A DNA stretch of 64,000 nt from Brasenia schreberi (taxonomy: Eukaryota > Streptophyta > Magnoliopsida > Nymphaeales > Cabombaceae). The position numbers and the translations under genes were made by a program. The notes under the pieces are model-generated. The model saw only the letters and a list, made by a program, of their open reading frames with translations, did not search any database and was not told the DNA's origin. Below are positions 1 to 13,396 of this stretch, in pieces; the first letter of the stretch is position 1; every line of letters starts with the position of its first letter. Where the stretch lies: contig JAYKKT010000090.1 of the NCBI GenBank assembly GCA_036023115.1, positions 34,423,501-34,487,500 of the forward strand. Reading direction: 5' to 3'.

Positions 1-2750
1 CCCCTTGTAAGGCATGTTCAGAAAGACATTGTTGAACCTCATTAATCGTTCTTTGCTTTTCAAAATGAATATAATTTCCACAAAAGATGACCTTAGAATC
101 CATAAACCATCTTTAATGAACCACAAAGGTCCTTTCTAAGGATCATGAAACTGGGTGGAGTAACCTCATATAAGTTTAAGAATCCTTCTTTAATGGATAT
201 TTGCTGAATGTAAAAACCTTCATCCGATCATGAAACATTGAACATTTCACCTTACTATGAAGTGGACATCAAGAGAACTTTCTTTGGGGGCTCGTATTCT
301 CAATACTTCTCCATAGCATTCATCTTTTTAAGTTCTTACTTGTGATATAGAAGATCTAAGAGCTCAAGCTTTTCTATTTCTTAATATTTCCCACTTCTAA
401 ATATTGCAATGCATTATTTTTGCTTGAATAGTAAAGGTTACTTTCATTAATTTCTAGAAAAATGGACTTCCTCCCTTATAAATGTTGTGTTCAGTGAAGC
501 TGGAGGAATGATGATAGGTTGTGCAAAATCTATTGAATATAGTTAGTTGGATCAGGGATGTAAGAAGACACATTGTGGTATTAATGATGCAGATTCAATA
601 TACAATGTTACTCACTCTGATGAGAATATGAACTGAATCTGAGTTCCTGAGATGATCCCAAAATACATAAATAGCAAATCAATTAGTTCATACGGTAAGA
701 ATCTCCATGTTTTTTTCTCTTTTTTCTCCTTCAGATAAATCCAACTCCGAGCAGGCAAAATCTGATTCAGTCAATCATGCGTAGACCTGCAACAATCTTG
801 ATTCTTTCCATCCCTAGCTCCATATGGTTGTCTAGAAACTTTTGAAGGTCAAGAATTGCATAATCTGGCCATACTTATTCTAACTGTGGCACAAATACAA
901 AACCGATACCCTAGTAACCAAACAAGCATATTGCTTAAATTTTCAGAGGTCAACTAAAGTACAAATTCCAGGGATACTTCAGAGATAAACTAAAGCTCAG
1001 ACCCAAGGCAAAGACATAAGATTCCTTTGATATTTCACTTGGGTCATGTTTCTCATTTATAACTGTGTTCTGTGATATCCAGCCTTTATCTTTCTTTGGG
1101 GGAAAAACACACGAAAAATTAGGCATAAGGAAACCTTCAAAAATGCTCTCCTGTAAAATAGATCAAATGATAAGCTAACAAGTTTAAAAGCTTTATCTGA
1201 GTGTAAAATTAAAATGATCATTTCAAATGCATATGGAAGCATAATGTTCAACTTTTACAAAGAACTGTGACTAGGAACCTAGTATAACGACATATAAATA
1301 AAGTTAGAGGAACTAGTAAATAGCCAACCATGCTGTCCAACAGCTGAAAGTGGAAACCAGCAAACTATAAACATGAGCTAATTTTGAACATAAAATCAGC
1401 CATACTTAAACATAGACGCTACTTGATTAACCATGCTAAATTTTTGGTGATATAAATATGATCTAGAACAGCTGGTGTTTAAATTCGACCTAAAACTTCC
1501 ATCATCCAAATTTCTCATTCTATAAGCCAAGGAATTCGGTGGGACCCAGAGACTGATGTCATTTTTGTTAGCTCTTGTATCAATTGATTACCTTCCTCCA
1601 TACAAATCTTGTTCAAACAAATATAGAAACTATGTATCAAAGGCAGAGCAAAAGCTGCAACATTCCAACACTTACTGACAAAGGCAAAACCTGCATAGCT
1701 ACTAACACATTTTATTGTGAAAAGGGAGGACGGAAGGATGAGGAAGGTTCAATATTGGCAGACACTCCATGTGGCTGGCAGATGCCATGAATGTCAATCA
1801 ACATAAGCCTCGACAATAAGAATCAGCTAACAGCAAATGTCAGGAAAATGGAAATCGAATGATCTTTATGCAAGTAGTTTTGCCACTGAAGATTCGACTC
1901 ACGGTATTACAAAGTTGGATTCAAGAATAGCTTAACATAATTGGATGCTGGTATTGCTCTCTTCCAACGGTATGGTACTATTGTATTCTTAGTTATCACT
2001 AGTTCTCACATTGCGAATCTTTATAAACCGTCCACTTGCTTGATTTGAAAAGGTAGGAACTTTTATATACTTATTCCACTACTTAGTACTTACAGTGCGT
2101 ATCTTACAACCTTGCATGAGAGCATCGACATGACTTATTAATAGCAAAGGCACCCGACTAGTAAATGTGGCAATGCCCATCTACAAGGTGAGAATCTACC
2201 TCTCCATGAGCTCCTATATAGTCCAACACTACAAATTTTTGCCTGTAGGAGAATGGCGAAATGCCTCGCGGACATGACCAGCAGATATTAACTTTAACCC
2301 AGCGTGGAATTCCGCAGGGGCATGACATATCAAAACATAAACAAGGGGCTCACTGACAACAACTGAGTCAATTTAAACGGACTCTATGAACCAACCCAAA
2401 CTAAATACAGTCAGAAACCACAACACAATCGGGTCCTCCCACTTGGATACTCAAACAAACACCTCTCCCACCATAAAACCAAACCTCAAGTTCACTCGAA
2501 CCGAATTTAACGTATACAGGTTCGTCTGAAAACCAAATGATATCAGACCATTTCAATCGCCAGATCAAACAAAATAATGAACGAAAATCCCTAATTCCCT
2601 AACCTACCAAAACCCTGGAAACTTGAAATCGAGATAAGCAGTGATTGACGCCAAATAATCCTGAATATTACACAATTCAAGGCATAAACCAGCACACAAA
2701 CCCATGAATGAACGAATCGTACAAAGTATGGGAATCGAACTGCCTACGTA
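1..2750. other. No coding gene recognised; probable intron or leader DNA
   Basis: AT-rich DNA without a convincing open frame on either strand. If the leader exon proposed at 2752–2925 is real, this stretch is the first intron(s) of a minus-strand gene whose coding part lies left of the window. I recognise no domain, RNA gene or transposon here. Confidence 0.4.
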
Positions 2751-2751
2751 C

Positions 2752-2925
2752 CTCTGCGATTCGGAAAGAATGGATCAAGAATTGGGGCACGAAAATTGCA
2801 GAAATCGGACGATCAAAAAGGGATGTAGAGGACAATGGACGATCAGAGCAATCTAGGGTTCGATGTGTCGATCGATCTCCGTCCCCTTCGTGCTTTCTCT
2901 CTCCTAAGTCGGAACGCGGCCTCTG
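2752..2925 (-). other. Probable 5' untranslated exon of a minus-strand gene
   Basis: Read on the minus strand, this block is more GC-rich and pyrimidine-rich than its surroundings, lacks a long frame, and ends in a strong splice donor (cagag|gtacgtag, exon edge at 2752). That is typical of a plant leader exon followed by a leader intron. The coding exons would lie beyond the left edge, so the product cannot be named. The promoter would be about 2930–3200. This is inference from composition and a single splice site. Confidence 0.35.
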
Positions 2926-2929
2926 ACTA

Positions 2930-4229
2930 AAATTTCACACGAATTAATGGATGCTTTGAGTTCCGACGGATCGGATTAAATAAGGAAACTGGTGTCTCGA
3001 GACGTCTCGGTAATGGGTCCGGATCATTACCCGTTTTCGCCACCCTTACCGGTGGCCTTGGCCATGGCTTTGGGGTGTGTTCCATACATGGTTCCATGGG
3101 AATCGAACCTTGACATTTTGGGTGTAGTTTCAAGGTCCATGTTGTCTCAAATTCAGAACCTATCACTGGCATGAAACTATGGTTCTAGTTGCCTCAAATT
3201 CAGAATCTATCACTGGCGTGGAACTATGTTTCTATAGACCCAATTTAAGTAAAAAAAAAATAGCACCCATGAGAGGTAAGAGGTAGGCTATGAGAACATG
3301 AGCTTCATGCAAAAGCCCAAACACCTCCGTCTCTCTCGTATAGTTATTTTTCCTCGCATAAAAACTCAAGCAGTCAAATATACACGAAGCTATGAATCCT
3401 CGTAACCATGATTATAGAACTGCAGTTCTAGTATTAAGAGCCTAGTACCACGAATCAAACACACCCTTATAGGCTTTGTATCTCGTGCCTTTGGATCATA
3501 AGCAGGTTGTACTCGGGTTGGATTATAGCAATAACTTGACACGGTTTTCTTTGGATCTCGTGCGTTCAGATATGGTGTCCCATTGTTTTAGTTGGATGAG
3601 AAAAATCAGTATATTTCGATCCATATTGCTAATGCTGGAACTGTTTTGTGTATAATCAGGTAGGGATCGGTTATCAATTGCACTTGGACTCAAATGTGTA
3701 ATGGAAAAACTGAAACCAGACATGGACTTAAAGGGATCCAACTTTCTCTCATGTTTGGATTGTTGAATTCAAAATCGGGTAACTGTAGACTTGGATCCTA
3801 CCCATGGACATCTTCATTCAGATGGTCCTGGAAACGACAAGTACGTGTATGGATTGGTTTAAGGAAGCATGTTTTCAGATCTGGATTGGATCAGGAGAAC
3901 TACATTACATTAAGACTGTTTAGGAGCATATAAATGTGTCTTTCGAATTATGTATCATTATACTGAGGAGAACTGCTGTTTGAAAGCAAAAAGTCGGAGA
4001 GTCGGTGCATGAAAGATAGTTTTAGCATTGTAAAATGGTCCCTGGTATATTTTTTTTAATTCATGTTTGGATTCTATTATACGTTTGTTTGGATACCAGC
4101 TTCAGCACTTGAGCTTTGAGATATAGATGTAAAACCCAAAAATACAGATCAATTTCTTCAATCCATTGTAAGCATAAAATAACAAAGACGAGCAAAAAGT
4201 TGCTTTACAGACTATTTGTAGCTAAGCTA

Positions 4230-4230
<1 letters not shown>
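2930..4230. other. Intergenic DNA
   Basis: No gene recognised. The short open frames here do not resemble any family. A near-repeat of 'tcaaattcagaacctatcac' / 'tcaaattcagaatctatcac' occurs at about 3147–3215. The segment ends at a (CT)n array. Confidence 0.5.
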
Positions 4231-4310
<80 letters not shown>

Positions 4311-4350
4311 GTCTATCTATCTATCTATATATATATATATGTATGCATGT
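4231..4350. repeat. (CT)n microsatellite grading into (CTAT)n and (TA)n
   Basis: About 68 bp of uninterrupted CT dinucleotides, then CTAT tetranucleotides, then TA dinucleotides. The Ser-Leu-rich open frame across it is a by-product of the repeat. Confidence 0.95.
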
Positions 4351-4569
4351 ATATTATATAATGCCTACACACGTGTATATATATACGTGTGTGTGTGTGT
4401 ATATAAGCCATACACATATGTATATTACATATACACACGCTTGTATAGAGAGAGAATGCTTGGTGATGCTGTAACTCAAAATGTTTGGACATGTTGTTGA
4501 AGTTGATTTGATATACTCGTCCAGATATTGAATTGCATTGTCTCGATGAATATTTACTTTATATAGAAC

Positions 4570-4924
4570 TAGAGAGTTCAAAATGGGCCTGGCTCTAGAA
4601 AAATGCAGGGCCAAGCCAGACATTTCTGTCCCATTTTCGAAGCAGGGCTGAATGGCCCGGCCTGTCTGGTCTTGAGGGGCCAATGCAGGCCATCCCGCAA
4701 ACAAGATTATACATAGAGAGAGAGAGAGAGAGAGAGAGGAGTTTATATATACATACACACACACATATATATATATGTGTATGTATATACTACACATGTA
4801 TACATATGTATCTACATCTATACCTATATACATAATATATATATATATATGTCAAAATGAGTCTGACCCAGCGTGTAGAGCCTGAACTGGGGTTGGTTCG
4901 GCCCGGACGATATTGACATCTCTA
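4570..4924. mobile_element. hAT-type MITE with 8-bp target duplication
   Basis: The left end reads tagagagttcaaaatgggcc; the right end, reverse-complemented, starts tagagatgtcaatat and continues to a GGGCC block. Flanks are tatagaac (4562–4569) and tatagaat (4925–4932), an 8-bp duplication with one change, the size made by hAT transposases. The interior has no transposase. It holds a GC-rich 'GGGCC/GGCCC' segment and long (GA)n and (TA)n arrays that probably expanded after insertion. Confidence 0.65.
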
Positions 4925-4932
4925 TATAGAAT

Positions 4933-6249
4933 TAGAATGAGACGTGCATATGTTTTCGCCTCATTGGTGGTGTGGAAGCTTCAAACTGCAACTATCAACT
5001 TAGGATGAAACAATGCTCTTATATGCTTTTTTGCATGGAGCATGCATTGTATACACTTGAACATCAAGCCCACATCATTGATGATTCTTTCTAATTTAAA
5101 AGCACTTCACGACTTTAAAAATGCTCTTACGAGATCATGATATGTAAGAAACAGACAACTCTTTTGATAATCTTTCACAGTGAATATATCTTTATGAAAT
5201 GATGATGACGATATGGTTATAAGGGAATCAATTATACTAAAAAGACAAAAGAAAGACGTTAACCACATTTGATTGTACATGGACGTGGCGGTTTTGGGTA
5301 AACTGGGAGAATTGGTTTCACACTGGCAGTTCAGATCTGGTTCCACTGGTTCCGGGTTTGGTACATGACGGTTCTACTTGTACTTGATATCAATTTTTGG
5401 GGAACCATGAAATAAAGGTGCAACTTTTATAACTGGAACCGAACTATTGTTTGAAACTACTCATCCTGTTTCCGGTTCTGGTCCCAGAGGTGGTTGGGAT
5501 CTGGTTCAACCTGCCGGGACAGGTCCAAACCACTCACCTCTATCTCTAGACATTAGGGGTCTTCATGGTTCGTTTTGGTTCAGTTCTAGCCTCACACTCA
5601 AACCAAACCTTTATCCTCAGTTCTTATTTTTAAATAAACGAACCAAACCAGGTCATGACCGAGCCAAAACGAGCCGATGGTTTTCTGTTCGATTCATTTT
5701 TTAACCATGGTTCTACTTATGTTAGGATTTGGCAAACACACAAAATATGATGGAATCAAAATTATTTGGATATACAGTCCACATTTTATATGAATGTGAT
5801 ATTATAAGCTCATATATATAAACTTACAAACTTATTAGGATTTCTCTCTATATATACACACATTTTATATGTATGTAAGGTTATAAAACTCATATGTATA
5901 TATACACACACACACTTATAAGCTTATAATGTTTTTTTTTTATATATAATTCGATTCTTTGGAGATTGGCTCATTGAGCAGAGGTTAGGAGTTCGATAAC
6001 TAAGTACGAGACTAAAAAAACTCACTTAGGTATGCGTCTAAAACAAGCATTCTTATTAAACAAAACACGATTTTGCGAGTGCATCCAATCACAACACTTA
6101 TATCGGATATTGATGCAAATGGTTGGTTTATATTGTTCTTGTATCTATAAATTTTTATGTGACATCTCATATACCTTATATTGCCTTTTTTTAAATAGAC
6201 AAATGCGCGGAATCGTGCAATGGTGATATTATAGTAACAAGAAAGCAAT
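4933..6249. other. Intergenic DNA with degenerate 'ggttcggttt'-type repeat
   Basis: No gene recognised. Between about 5330 and 5710 the sequence is dense in short 'ggttc/gaacc' and 'aaaccaaacc' words, as in the interiors of plant hAT-derived non-autonomous elements, but clear ends were not found. TA- and CA-rich tracts follow. Confidence 0.4.
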
Positions 6250-6655
6250 AGATGCATTTTTAAATAGCAGCAATTAGACCCATTGAGTGTTAGACAGTTA
6301 ATCATCAATATTTATAAAACATGTTTATATCAGAAATAAAGATTCTAAGATGGATGTATAGTCACGCAAGGAAAGGCCTTAAACATAATGAAGTTATTAT
6401 AAATAAATTAACAGTGATACTGATATATAATAAAATGAAAGAAAAATGTTTAAGATGCTTTGGACACGTAGAAAGACAATAAAATGAAGCTCCCATAAAA
6501 AGGTAAGAAAAACTAGATGATAAAAAAGTTAAAGAAGAAAAGAAAAACCATAAAAGCATTGAGTTAACTGCTAGCATAGCACATGATCTAGCTCTATAGT
6601 AACAAAGAATATATGTAGCCAACAGTCATCTAGTATGAAAAAAAGGCCTAGTTGT
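6250..6655 (+). mobile_element. Old, 5'-truncated RTE-type LINE (3' part)
   Basis: Conceptual translation still follows, with many stops, the C-terminal part of the full RTE copy at 45.5–48.8 kb: the counterparts of AIRP, VNHQHVQK, MLRW, RWFGH and ELTAN are recognisable in order. It ends in 'ctagtatgaaaaaaaggcctagttgttgttg', the diverged family 3' terminus with a TTG tail. This is the most diverged copy seen in the window. Confidence 0.75.
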
Positions 6656-6830
6656 TGTTGTCATCTTTCGATTTAGTTTAGTTTGTTCTATTAATTATCT
6701 TGAAGTTCTTTAAGTACATCCATCTGATTTAAAATATCATGAATAGTTCTTGCCACTTGAACATTCTTTATGAACATACCAGGAACTTTAATTATTATAT
6801 ATATGCATACATACATATACAATAACACAT

Positions 6831-6831
6831 A

Positions 6832-6899
<68 letters not shown>

Positions 6900-6900
6900 T
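6831..6900. repeat. (CT)n(TA)n(GA)n compound microsatellite
   Basis: A (CT)n arm, a central (TA)n, and a (GA)n arm form a near-palindrome able to fold back on itself. Confidence 0.9.
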
Positions 6901-8560
6901 GGTTGGATCCTACAAACCACCCATTGAGTTTATTCATCTCTATCATTATTTTTTGGAGGTATGAGTATAATAATATTACCATATATATATTTTTTTAGAA
7001 AAAACACTTAAACTTCTTAAATTGGACTCATGGTAATAAAAAACATTGAATGGGGATGAGTGGTCATGTAAGTTATGGACAAGATCTTTTTATATATGCA
7101 TGCATATATATAGCCCATGTATATATTGAATGATGCTCAAACATCTTTACCTTTCAATTGTTTTGACTAATGATTGATATCTTTAAGCAAAAAGCAACAC
7201 TATATAAGAAGACCACTAATATTTTTTATTTTAACTTAATTGTTGATCTCATAGGTCAAACAATTGATATCTTTAAAGATGTATGGACACAAATGGATGT
7301 GAGCATTCACCACATCCTCATAATATATATATGGGAAAACGGGATCATGACCATTTATGACATGCTCATCCATGCTTTTCGGTAGCATGCATGTAATTTA
7401 AAACAAATTTAAGGGTTTCAAAGAAAGAGTGAAGAATAATTTTATTACACTATTGCCTTCAAAAAACAATAGTTATGCATAAGTGAACAACATGTGGTAA
7501 GCATGATCCAATCACTCTATGTATATATATGTATATTTATACATATTAGATAAATAGTTATAAAATTTTACATGATACAAACATATTTAAAGGGTCTTTG
7601 ATTACCTTTGAATCAACTCACTGGGTTTAATTTAGATAATCCCTATATGTGAAAAAAGTGTATAAATGGAGTCAGCTCAAGATCCCAAATGATACTTGAA
7701 CAAGAATTCGAGTTTCAGATCCCATGCTTTTAAGAGTGTAGACGAAACTAGAAACTTTTAGGATAAAAAACTTTTTAAAAGTTTACTTTCATCAGCTTCA
7801 CTTCAATGAAGCTCACAAAAATTCGTGGTTTGACTCAGCTCGGCTCATGAGCCTCGTAAAAAAGCCGAGCTACTTGCGAACCGTCTGTTTCAATGTAAAC
7901 TTTTATGAACCGTCTTTACGACTGATTGGGCCTTCAAAAGCTACAACATGTCGTTTACAAGTGAGAAGTACATGCGAGACCCACTTTAATAAACCTCTTG
8001 ACAATGGACGTGGACCCCACCTTGCCAACCTGGAGGAGGTTGGCCTTTTCGGCAAGGACACGTCAGCCACGTGCTGACTAGGCCGTGGCTCACTACATGC
8101 AACGACGTGGACACTGAGTTGTCATCCCAGCTTAGTCCAAGTTGTTGCGATGCTGTGCGTTCTCCCCTTTGAAAGCGCCACGTGTCGTCCATGCCAGCTC
8201 ATCCATCTTGTTAGCCCGAGCTCTTAAAAGATGAAATAACGCAAATGTAGCCACATTCGATCAAAATGACACGGACATACCTCCAAGAGAGAACGTCTCG
8301 GTTGGACTTGTACAGTGAACCGGGTCGGGTTTGATCCGAGTCGATACCTCATAACTAGGAAGGATTAAGTGTAGCTTATGTTTGTTCTCTTTCTTCATGC
8401 AATATTAAGGCATGCACTTGATCAATAATTGTTGCATTGTTGGGTGAATTGTTGTTTTCTTGTTTGAATGGTTAGGTACAATCATCATATTTTCTCTTAA
8501 GCGTTGCGTTTTTTCAAACATAAAAGAAGCATTTCTCGAGTTGCAAAACTGTATTAGTTC
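6901..8560. other. Intergenic DNA with an ACGT-element cluster
   Basis: No gene recognised. From about 7840 to 8350 the composition becomes more GC-rich. Two G-box/ABRE-like motifs stand out: gccacgtgctg near 8067 and cgccacgtgtcg near 8177. No coding frame follows on either side, so a lost gene's promoter or a transposon terminal region are both possible. Confidence 0.35.
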
Positions 8561-8566
8561 ATGTAG

Positions 8567-8760
8567 GGGTGGCAAATTTGACCCAACCCGGTCTATAAGT
8601 CTACAAGTTTATCCATATTTACATGCTAAATGTTTATATACAATGCAAGCCTAATAAGGATTTGGGTGGAGCACCAAAACCCAACCCGAACCCAAATGCA
8701 AAAATATTTATACATGATGCTATACAAGCCTAATATGGTTTCGGTATAATGGGTCAATCA
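8567..8760 (+). mobile_element. hAT-like terminal sequence (partial element)
   Basis: Starts taggggtggcaaatttgacc, the common plant hAT-derived end, followed by 'acccaacccgg' interior words shared with the element at 54.5 kb. I could not find a matching opposite end, so this is probably a truncated non-autonomous copy. Confidence 0.4.
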
Positions 8761-8965
8761 TACAGGAGTTTCGGTATAGATTAGGCTTGTATGGCAGCAT
8801 TGCTTTACAAATGCAACACGAACCAGAACAACTTGTAGGACAGGTTGTATCAGACTTGTTTGAGTCGGACCAGTTCTTTGCGAAAGCAAATTCGGGCGTT
8901 GCTGTACAGGGAAATTGGGACCAATGAAATTGACTCCGAGTCGAGTTGTTTGTGTATCGGTACAC

Positions 8966-10000
8966 TCTCGAGGGCGATTCTTGTCTACCCTAAAGGTGAT
9001 GACATAAAAGTAAAATTTAGCTATGAAATGGGGCAGTTTTTTAGTTCGTGTCCTGTGAATTCCCGCCGTAAGCGGCATCCACGTTTCCGACCCCATTGAC
9101 GGGAAGACTCATAAGAGTGACTCCCATATGAAACTTATAATCAAGGCTCCAGTTGCTGCCCTCCACGTGACGCAGAACGGCCGGCACCTTCAGGGTGCTT
9201 CAATCTAACCAAGAAACGGTAACCGAATCCACATCTTTCTTGGTCTGGGTTCCGATTTTGGTTCTTTTGTTTCGAGGTCTGGTTTTGTAAAAATAATTAT
9301 ATTTATTTATTTATGATCAACGTTGTTTGTTAAGAAACTTGAGCTACAAAATTTTTGAGTTTCTTAAGAGCATTTGTGTGGATGGTTACCTTCTAAAAAT
9401 AATTATATATAAGAGCGAGAATGTGATAAATTCATGCATTTCATTCATGCTCAAACATTCTTAAAGATTTCAACTGTTCAAAAGATAAGTCAAAAGATAA
9501 GACAAAGGATAAAACCAATATAATGATTGAAATTTAAATTTAAAAATCACAAATTATTATGGTAGTTATTTTTCTGTTTTGAAGATCCCAACCATTATTT
9601 TTTAAGATTAACTGATTTTTAAGGAGATTATAGATGGATGAGTATTAGTTGAACCACATTGACTATTGAACTCATGACTGCTCGGCATTTCAGGTACTAG
9701 CTAGCTAGCTTCCAATAATTTCTTTCTTTTACAATTTTAAGAAAAGAGATAAGAAAGTGTGTGGTATTAATGCAAACAAGGGAATCTCTTCTGTTAAATT
9801 TAAGCAAATCACATATTAGCATAGTTCAACAAATTTAGCCAATGAAGGATTAGATCGAGTAGATTGTGTTAGATGGAGTGAAAAAAAAGATTAGATCGAG
9901 GCAGATGACATATACTTCCAAAGGAAAACGCTAATTTTCTCAGACACTGCAACGCACTCGGAGAAATCCCATCCGAAAATTTCGCGAGAAAATAGTGTCC
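8966..10000. other. Intergenic DNA
   Basis: No gene, repeat array or transposon end recognised. AT-rich except for a short GC-richer patch at 9050–9200. Confidence 0.45.
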
Positions 10001-10023
10001 GGAAGGGGGAACTCATACTTATT

Positions 10024-10032
10024 ACACGTGGC
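10024..10032. promoter_or_regulatory. G-box / ABRE (acacgtggc) upstream of the bZIP gene
   Basis: An exact ACACGTGGC, the core bound by plant bZIP factors, followed by a CT-rich GC-richer stretch that looks like a transcription start region (10060–10350). It would be the proximal promoter of the bZIP gene if the leader begins here. Role inferred. Confidence 0.4.
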
Positions 10033-10049
10033 AGTAAATGACTGGTACC

Positions 10050-13000
10050 TTGTTTTGTATACTCTCAAGGCGTTCGGAGAAGAGAGGTAGAGGGAGGGAC
10101 ATCTTCCTGCACCTTCCTCACCACACCTTTATTTTGTTAACTCAGCCCCTACAAGGAAGCCGTTCGATCGGTGTCCTCTCGCCGATCGGACGGTGGGATT
10201 CCGGTCGATCCTCTCCTCTCTTTCGACCACTATCCTTCATTCTTTGACGATGCTTTCTCTGTGTTCCCCCAGAAATTCCGTATAAGAATCGACGATTCAT
10301 GGGGTTTCACCTCTTTCTTTCCTTCCAAAGTTTTCTCTCCAGAATCAATACGAATCAAAACGGTTTCCGACCGATCTTTTTCACTTAGTCACAAAAGTTC
10401 ATTTTTTTCGTGGTTCCTGATCGCGATTTCGCTTTGCTTCCGTGATCCTTCGTCCAATTTGGCATAGACAGCATATTATCGAGAAAATTAGGAACTTCGC
10501 TAGCATCTTTCGTCCAATGTGGCTTAGAAAAGCTGGTTGTTGATCCGTAACGTACCAGGATTTTGCTGTCACAAGGCTTCTTTTCACGAGCTCTTTCTAT
10601 TGGAAGATCGTCCCAGAATCGTCGGGCGTGGCGTAGGTCTTCTATTGATGCATTTTGGATCTTGTTTCGTTCGTTGATTTGATATAGAGATTCTCGGAAT
10701 GGGACTACACTGGGCCTCGCTTGGTGAAGCATAATTCGGTCGTGATCCTTCCATTTGCCTTAGAACCTTTTATTTGCTAAGTTTATTTGGTATCGCAATT
10801 TCGAGAGAATCCGGTTGCGGATTCTGAATAAGGTTGTTCTGCCTCCACATTTTGAGTCGTTACGGGGATTTCACGATTTCTAAACAGTGGGGGTTTCTCA
10901 GATATGGGTTACAAGCAGTTTGGAAAAATAAGCAGCTTGTAGCTTGTTTCCATTTCCGGTGTCTGATCTCCTTTCCATTTGGTAAACAAGACAGTGTTGA
11001 CTCTCTTTTTTGGTTTAACTATGTGTTTTCTTCGAGTTGTTACGTGCAAATTTCTGTAGTTTTTTACAAGGCATCTTTGACACTCCATAATGTCGTTTAA
11101 CTATGTGTTTTCTTCAGTTGTTGTTTGTCGATTTCCACCGTTTTTACATTTTGCTTCAATTATGCTTTGTAGATTTTAAGGGTTTTTAGTTACTTGTCCA
11201 ACAATGGATCTATTTTTCTCTTTACGTATCAAATTGTACAGACGAAAAAGAGAAGATGCGAAATTCACAAAATATTATGCCTTGCTAAATATTCTAAAAT
11301 TTGTTGTCTGTTCCTGGCATTGATTTCTATTCAAGATAGTCTAATGGCTTCGTTTGACGTGACATCAACTATCTTGGATACTTTATGATTCATTCTGCTA
11401 GTTTTCGGAAAGGTTGGGATCAATGAAGAGGTCCACGTACTCTTGTCTGATCGTGAGTATCATGTAGTTTAGTTTTTGTCAGGTGTTATGTCTTTTTAGT
11501 GCTCAAAAAGGTTCCAGTTGATACTATAATATACTATTAGATTCCATGTGCTTCAAATTTCTTTGTCGTGTTGATTGGTTTCTTGTTCCGTGGTTGGAAT
11601 GTATGGCGTATTTGACTGATTGCCATCTTAAAATTCAATCCCTTTTCCGATAGCGTCCACTTCAATGGGTTGGTTATCTTGATTGATTTCCTCGATGAGC
11701 AAAAGAAAACTAATATGCAGCTTGGCAATATATCATCTTTAACGGAAGGTCTCTTGTTTTCCTATCAATTGGAATACCTTACAGATAGCATCCAGTAGAA
11801 AATTTGCCCAATAAGATGAATAGAAGCTAATAAAGTGGAGGTTGAGTTGGCACAACTTGTTGGCATAGGGGAGTCTTTCGCAAGTTATTGCCAACCTCTA
11901 GCAATTCTTTGCACTATTCTAGGTGACCTTTGTTCTGATGACCTTTTGTTTTTCCACTTGATTGTTCAGGAGGAGAAACAGTGTTTAGCATTTGAGTACT
12001 GCCTTTGACTTGACAGGGTGCTCTGCCTGCACAATTATGTGAAGTTGTCTGTACATTGATGTTTTACATAGTATTATGTTCTACTGCTATTGATTTTTCA
12101 TTATGTCCATTGGATAATGTGGGGCATTTTTGTAACGTAACTTGAAAAAATTCTACCAAAACCCACAAGGCTAGAGGCTGAGAATGTGTGATCATATTGG
12201 CATAATATGGCAACAATGCGCCCTATCTTACGATATAGCCACAACTTGCGATGCTGCATCACACCGCAAATTGTGAGTGCCATGTTACATAATGGTACGT
12301 ATTGCTTCGTACAATTATGATGGAGGGTGCCTTAAATCTGTAAGACATGAAATTGAACATGCTTAGAAGTGTATCTATCTGTGGGCCTTTGCTCCAGCCT
12401 TGAATTACCAGTTCTGCATGATGAGGAGCTCCTTGGAGACTGGTTTTTGCAAAATGATGATCAGCGCCTTTACTTTGCAATCTTGATCTTAATTCAAGAA
12501 GAGTGCCAAGAGCCACATGCCAGCAGAGGCCGTCTACTTCACTGGATCCACATTCCAATGCCAATCTGGTCCTCCTTCGTCCATCTTTCTTGACCAGCAC
12601 CTTTATCCACTAAAAGTAGGGTGGTTGTGTAGAGTTACATAGTTGCAAGTGCTTTTAGGTTTAGGCACAGCAATTCATAAACTTCAAGACACTGATGACT
12701 TAGACATCAAGGGAACCCTTCCATGGAACACAAGTTCGAATTTGCTATGAAATTGCTCTCTCCTTCCACTGGTGCTGGTTCCAAACAATCTATGCATTGC
12801 AATACTTACGAGAAAAGCGCTCAAGAACCTGCCTTCCATTTGATGACAATTTGTGGGCAAATAAAAGGTGCTACTGATTCAATGAAGATTGATGTCTTTT
12901 TGTTTAGTTCTTGGTCTAGCTTCCATGAGGTTATGCTTCCTTTGCACATTAAGACCAACTCAATCTAAAGGAGAGCTTCTTTTTGGAGTTTGAGTTTGCT

Positions 13001-13380
13001 TTCTCCAAACCAGGCTTCAGAGTTTGCCTACCAAGCTCAGATGCAGGAGGAGATGGAATCACTGTGGTCAACTCATCTTTCTTTGATTCATTATCAGACT
13101 ATTACAGTAGAGAATTCCACGGGCGAGGGTATTCTCTGGTGTAACTTGGCTGCTTTCAGTGAAAACCTACTTAGATTCACGCTTGAGCCTGCTTTCATGG
13201 TCGCTGTTTTACTGTTGCCTAAAAGTTAAAACATTTCATACTTTTCATCTTTAAATGCTAGCTTACGTCTTTTCTCCAAGACTTCTTTTGGTTATTTTCT
13301 GAGGTGGTGGTGAGAGTAAACCTTCCTTTTATTCAACTCATTTCTGACATTGATCAATCGATCATTTTTATATTGCTCAG
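10050..13380 (+). other. Probable 5' leader exon(s) and leader intron(s) of the bZIP gene
   Basis: A pyrimidine-rich segment from about 10060 to 10500 resembles a plant leader exon. About 2.9 kb of AT-rich DNA without conserved coding frames follows, up to the acceptor ttgctcag at 13373–13380, 16 bp before the bZIP start codon. The acceptor so close to the ATG shows that at least one leader intron exists. The internal exon–intron structure was not resolved. Confidence 0.45.
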
Positions 13381-13396
13381 GTCTGATTACATTGTC

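Noticed and set aside
12259..13229. Several 70–110-codon frames in the bZIP leader region
   Set aside because: No domain or consistent splice context; most likely chance frames in the leader intron.
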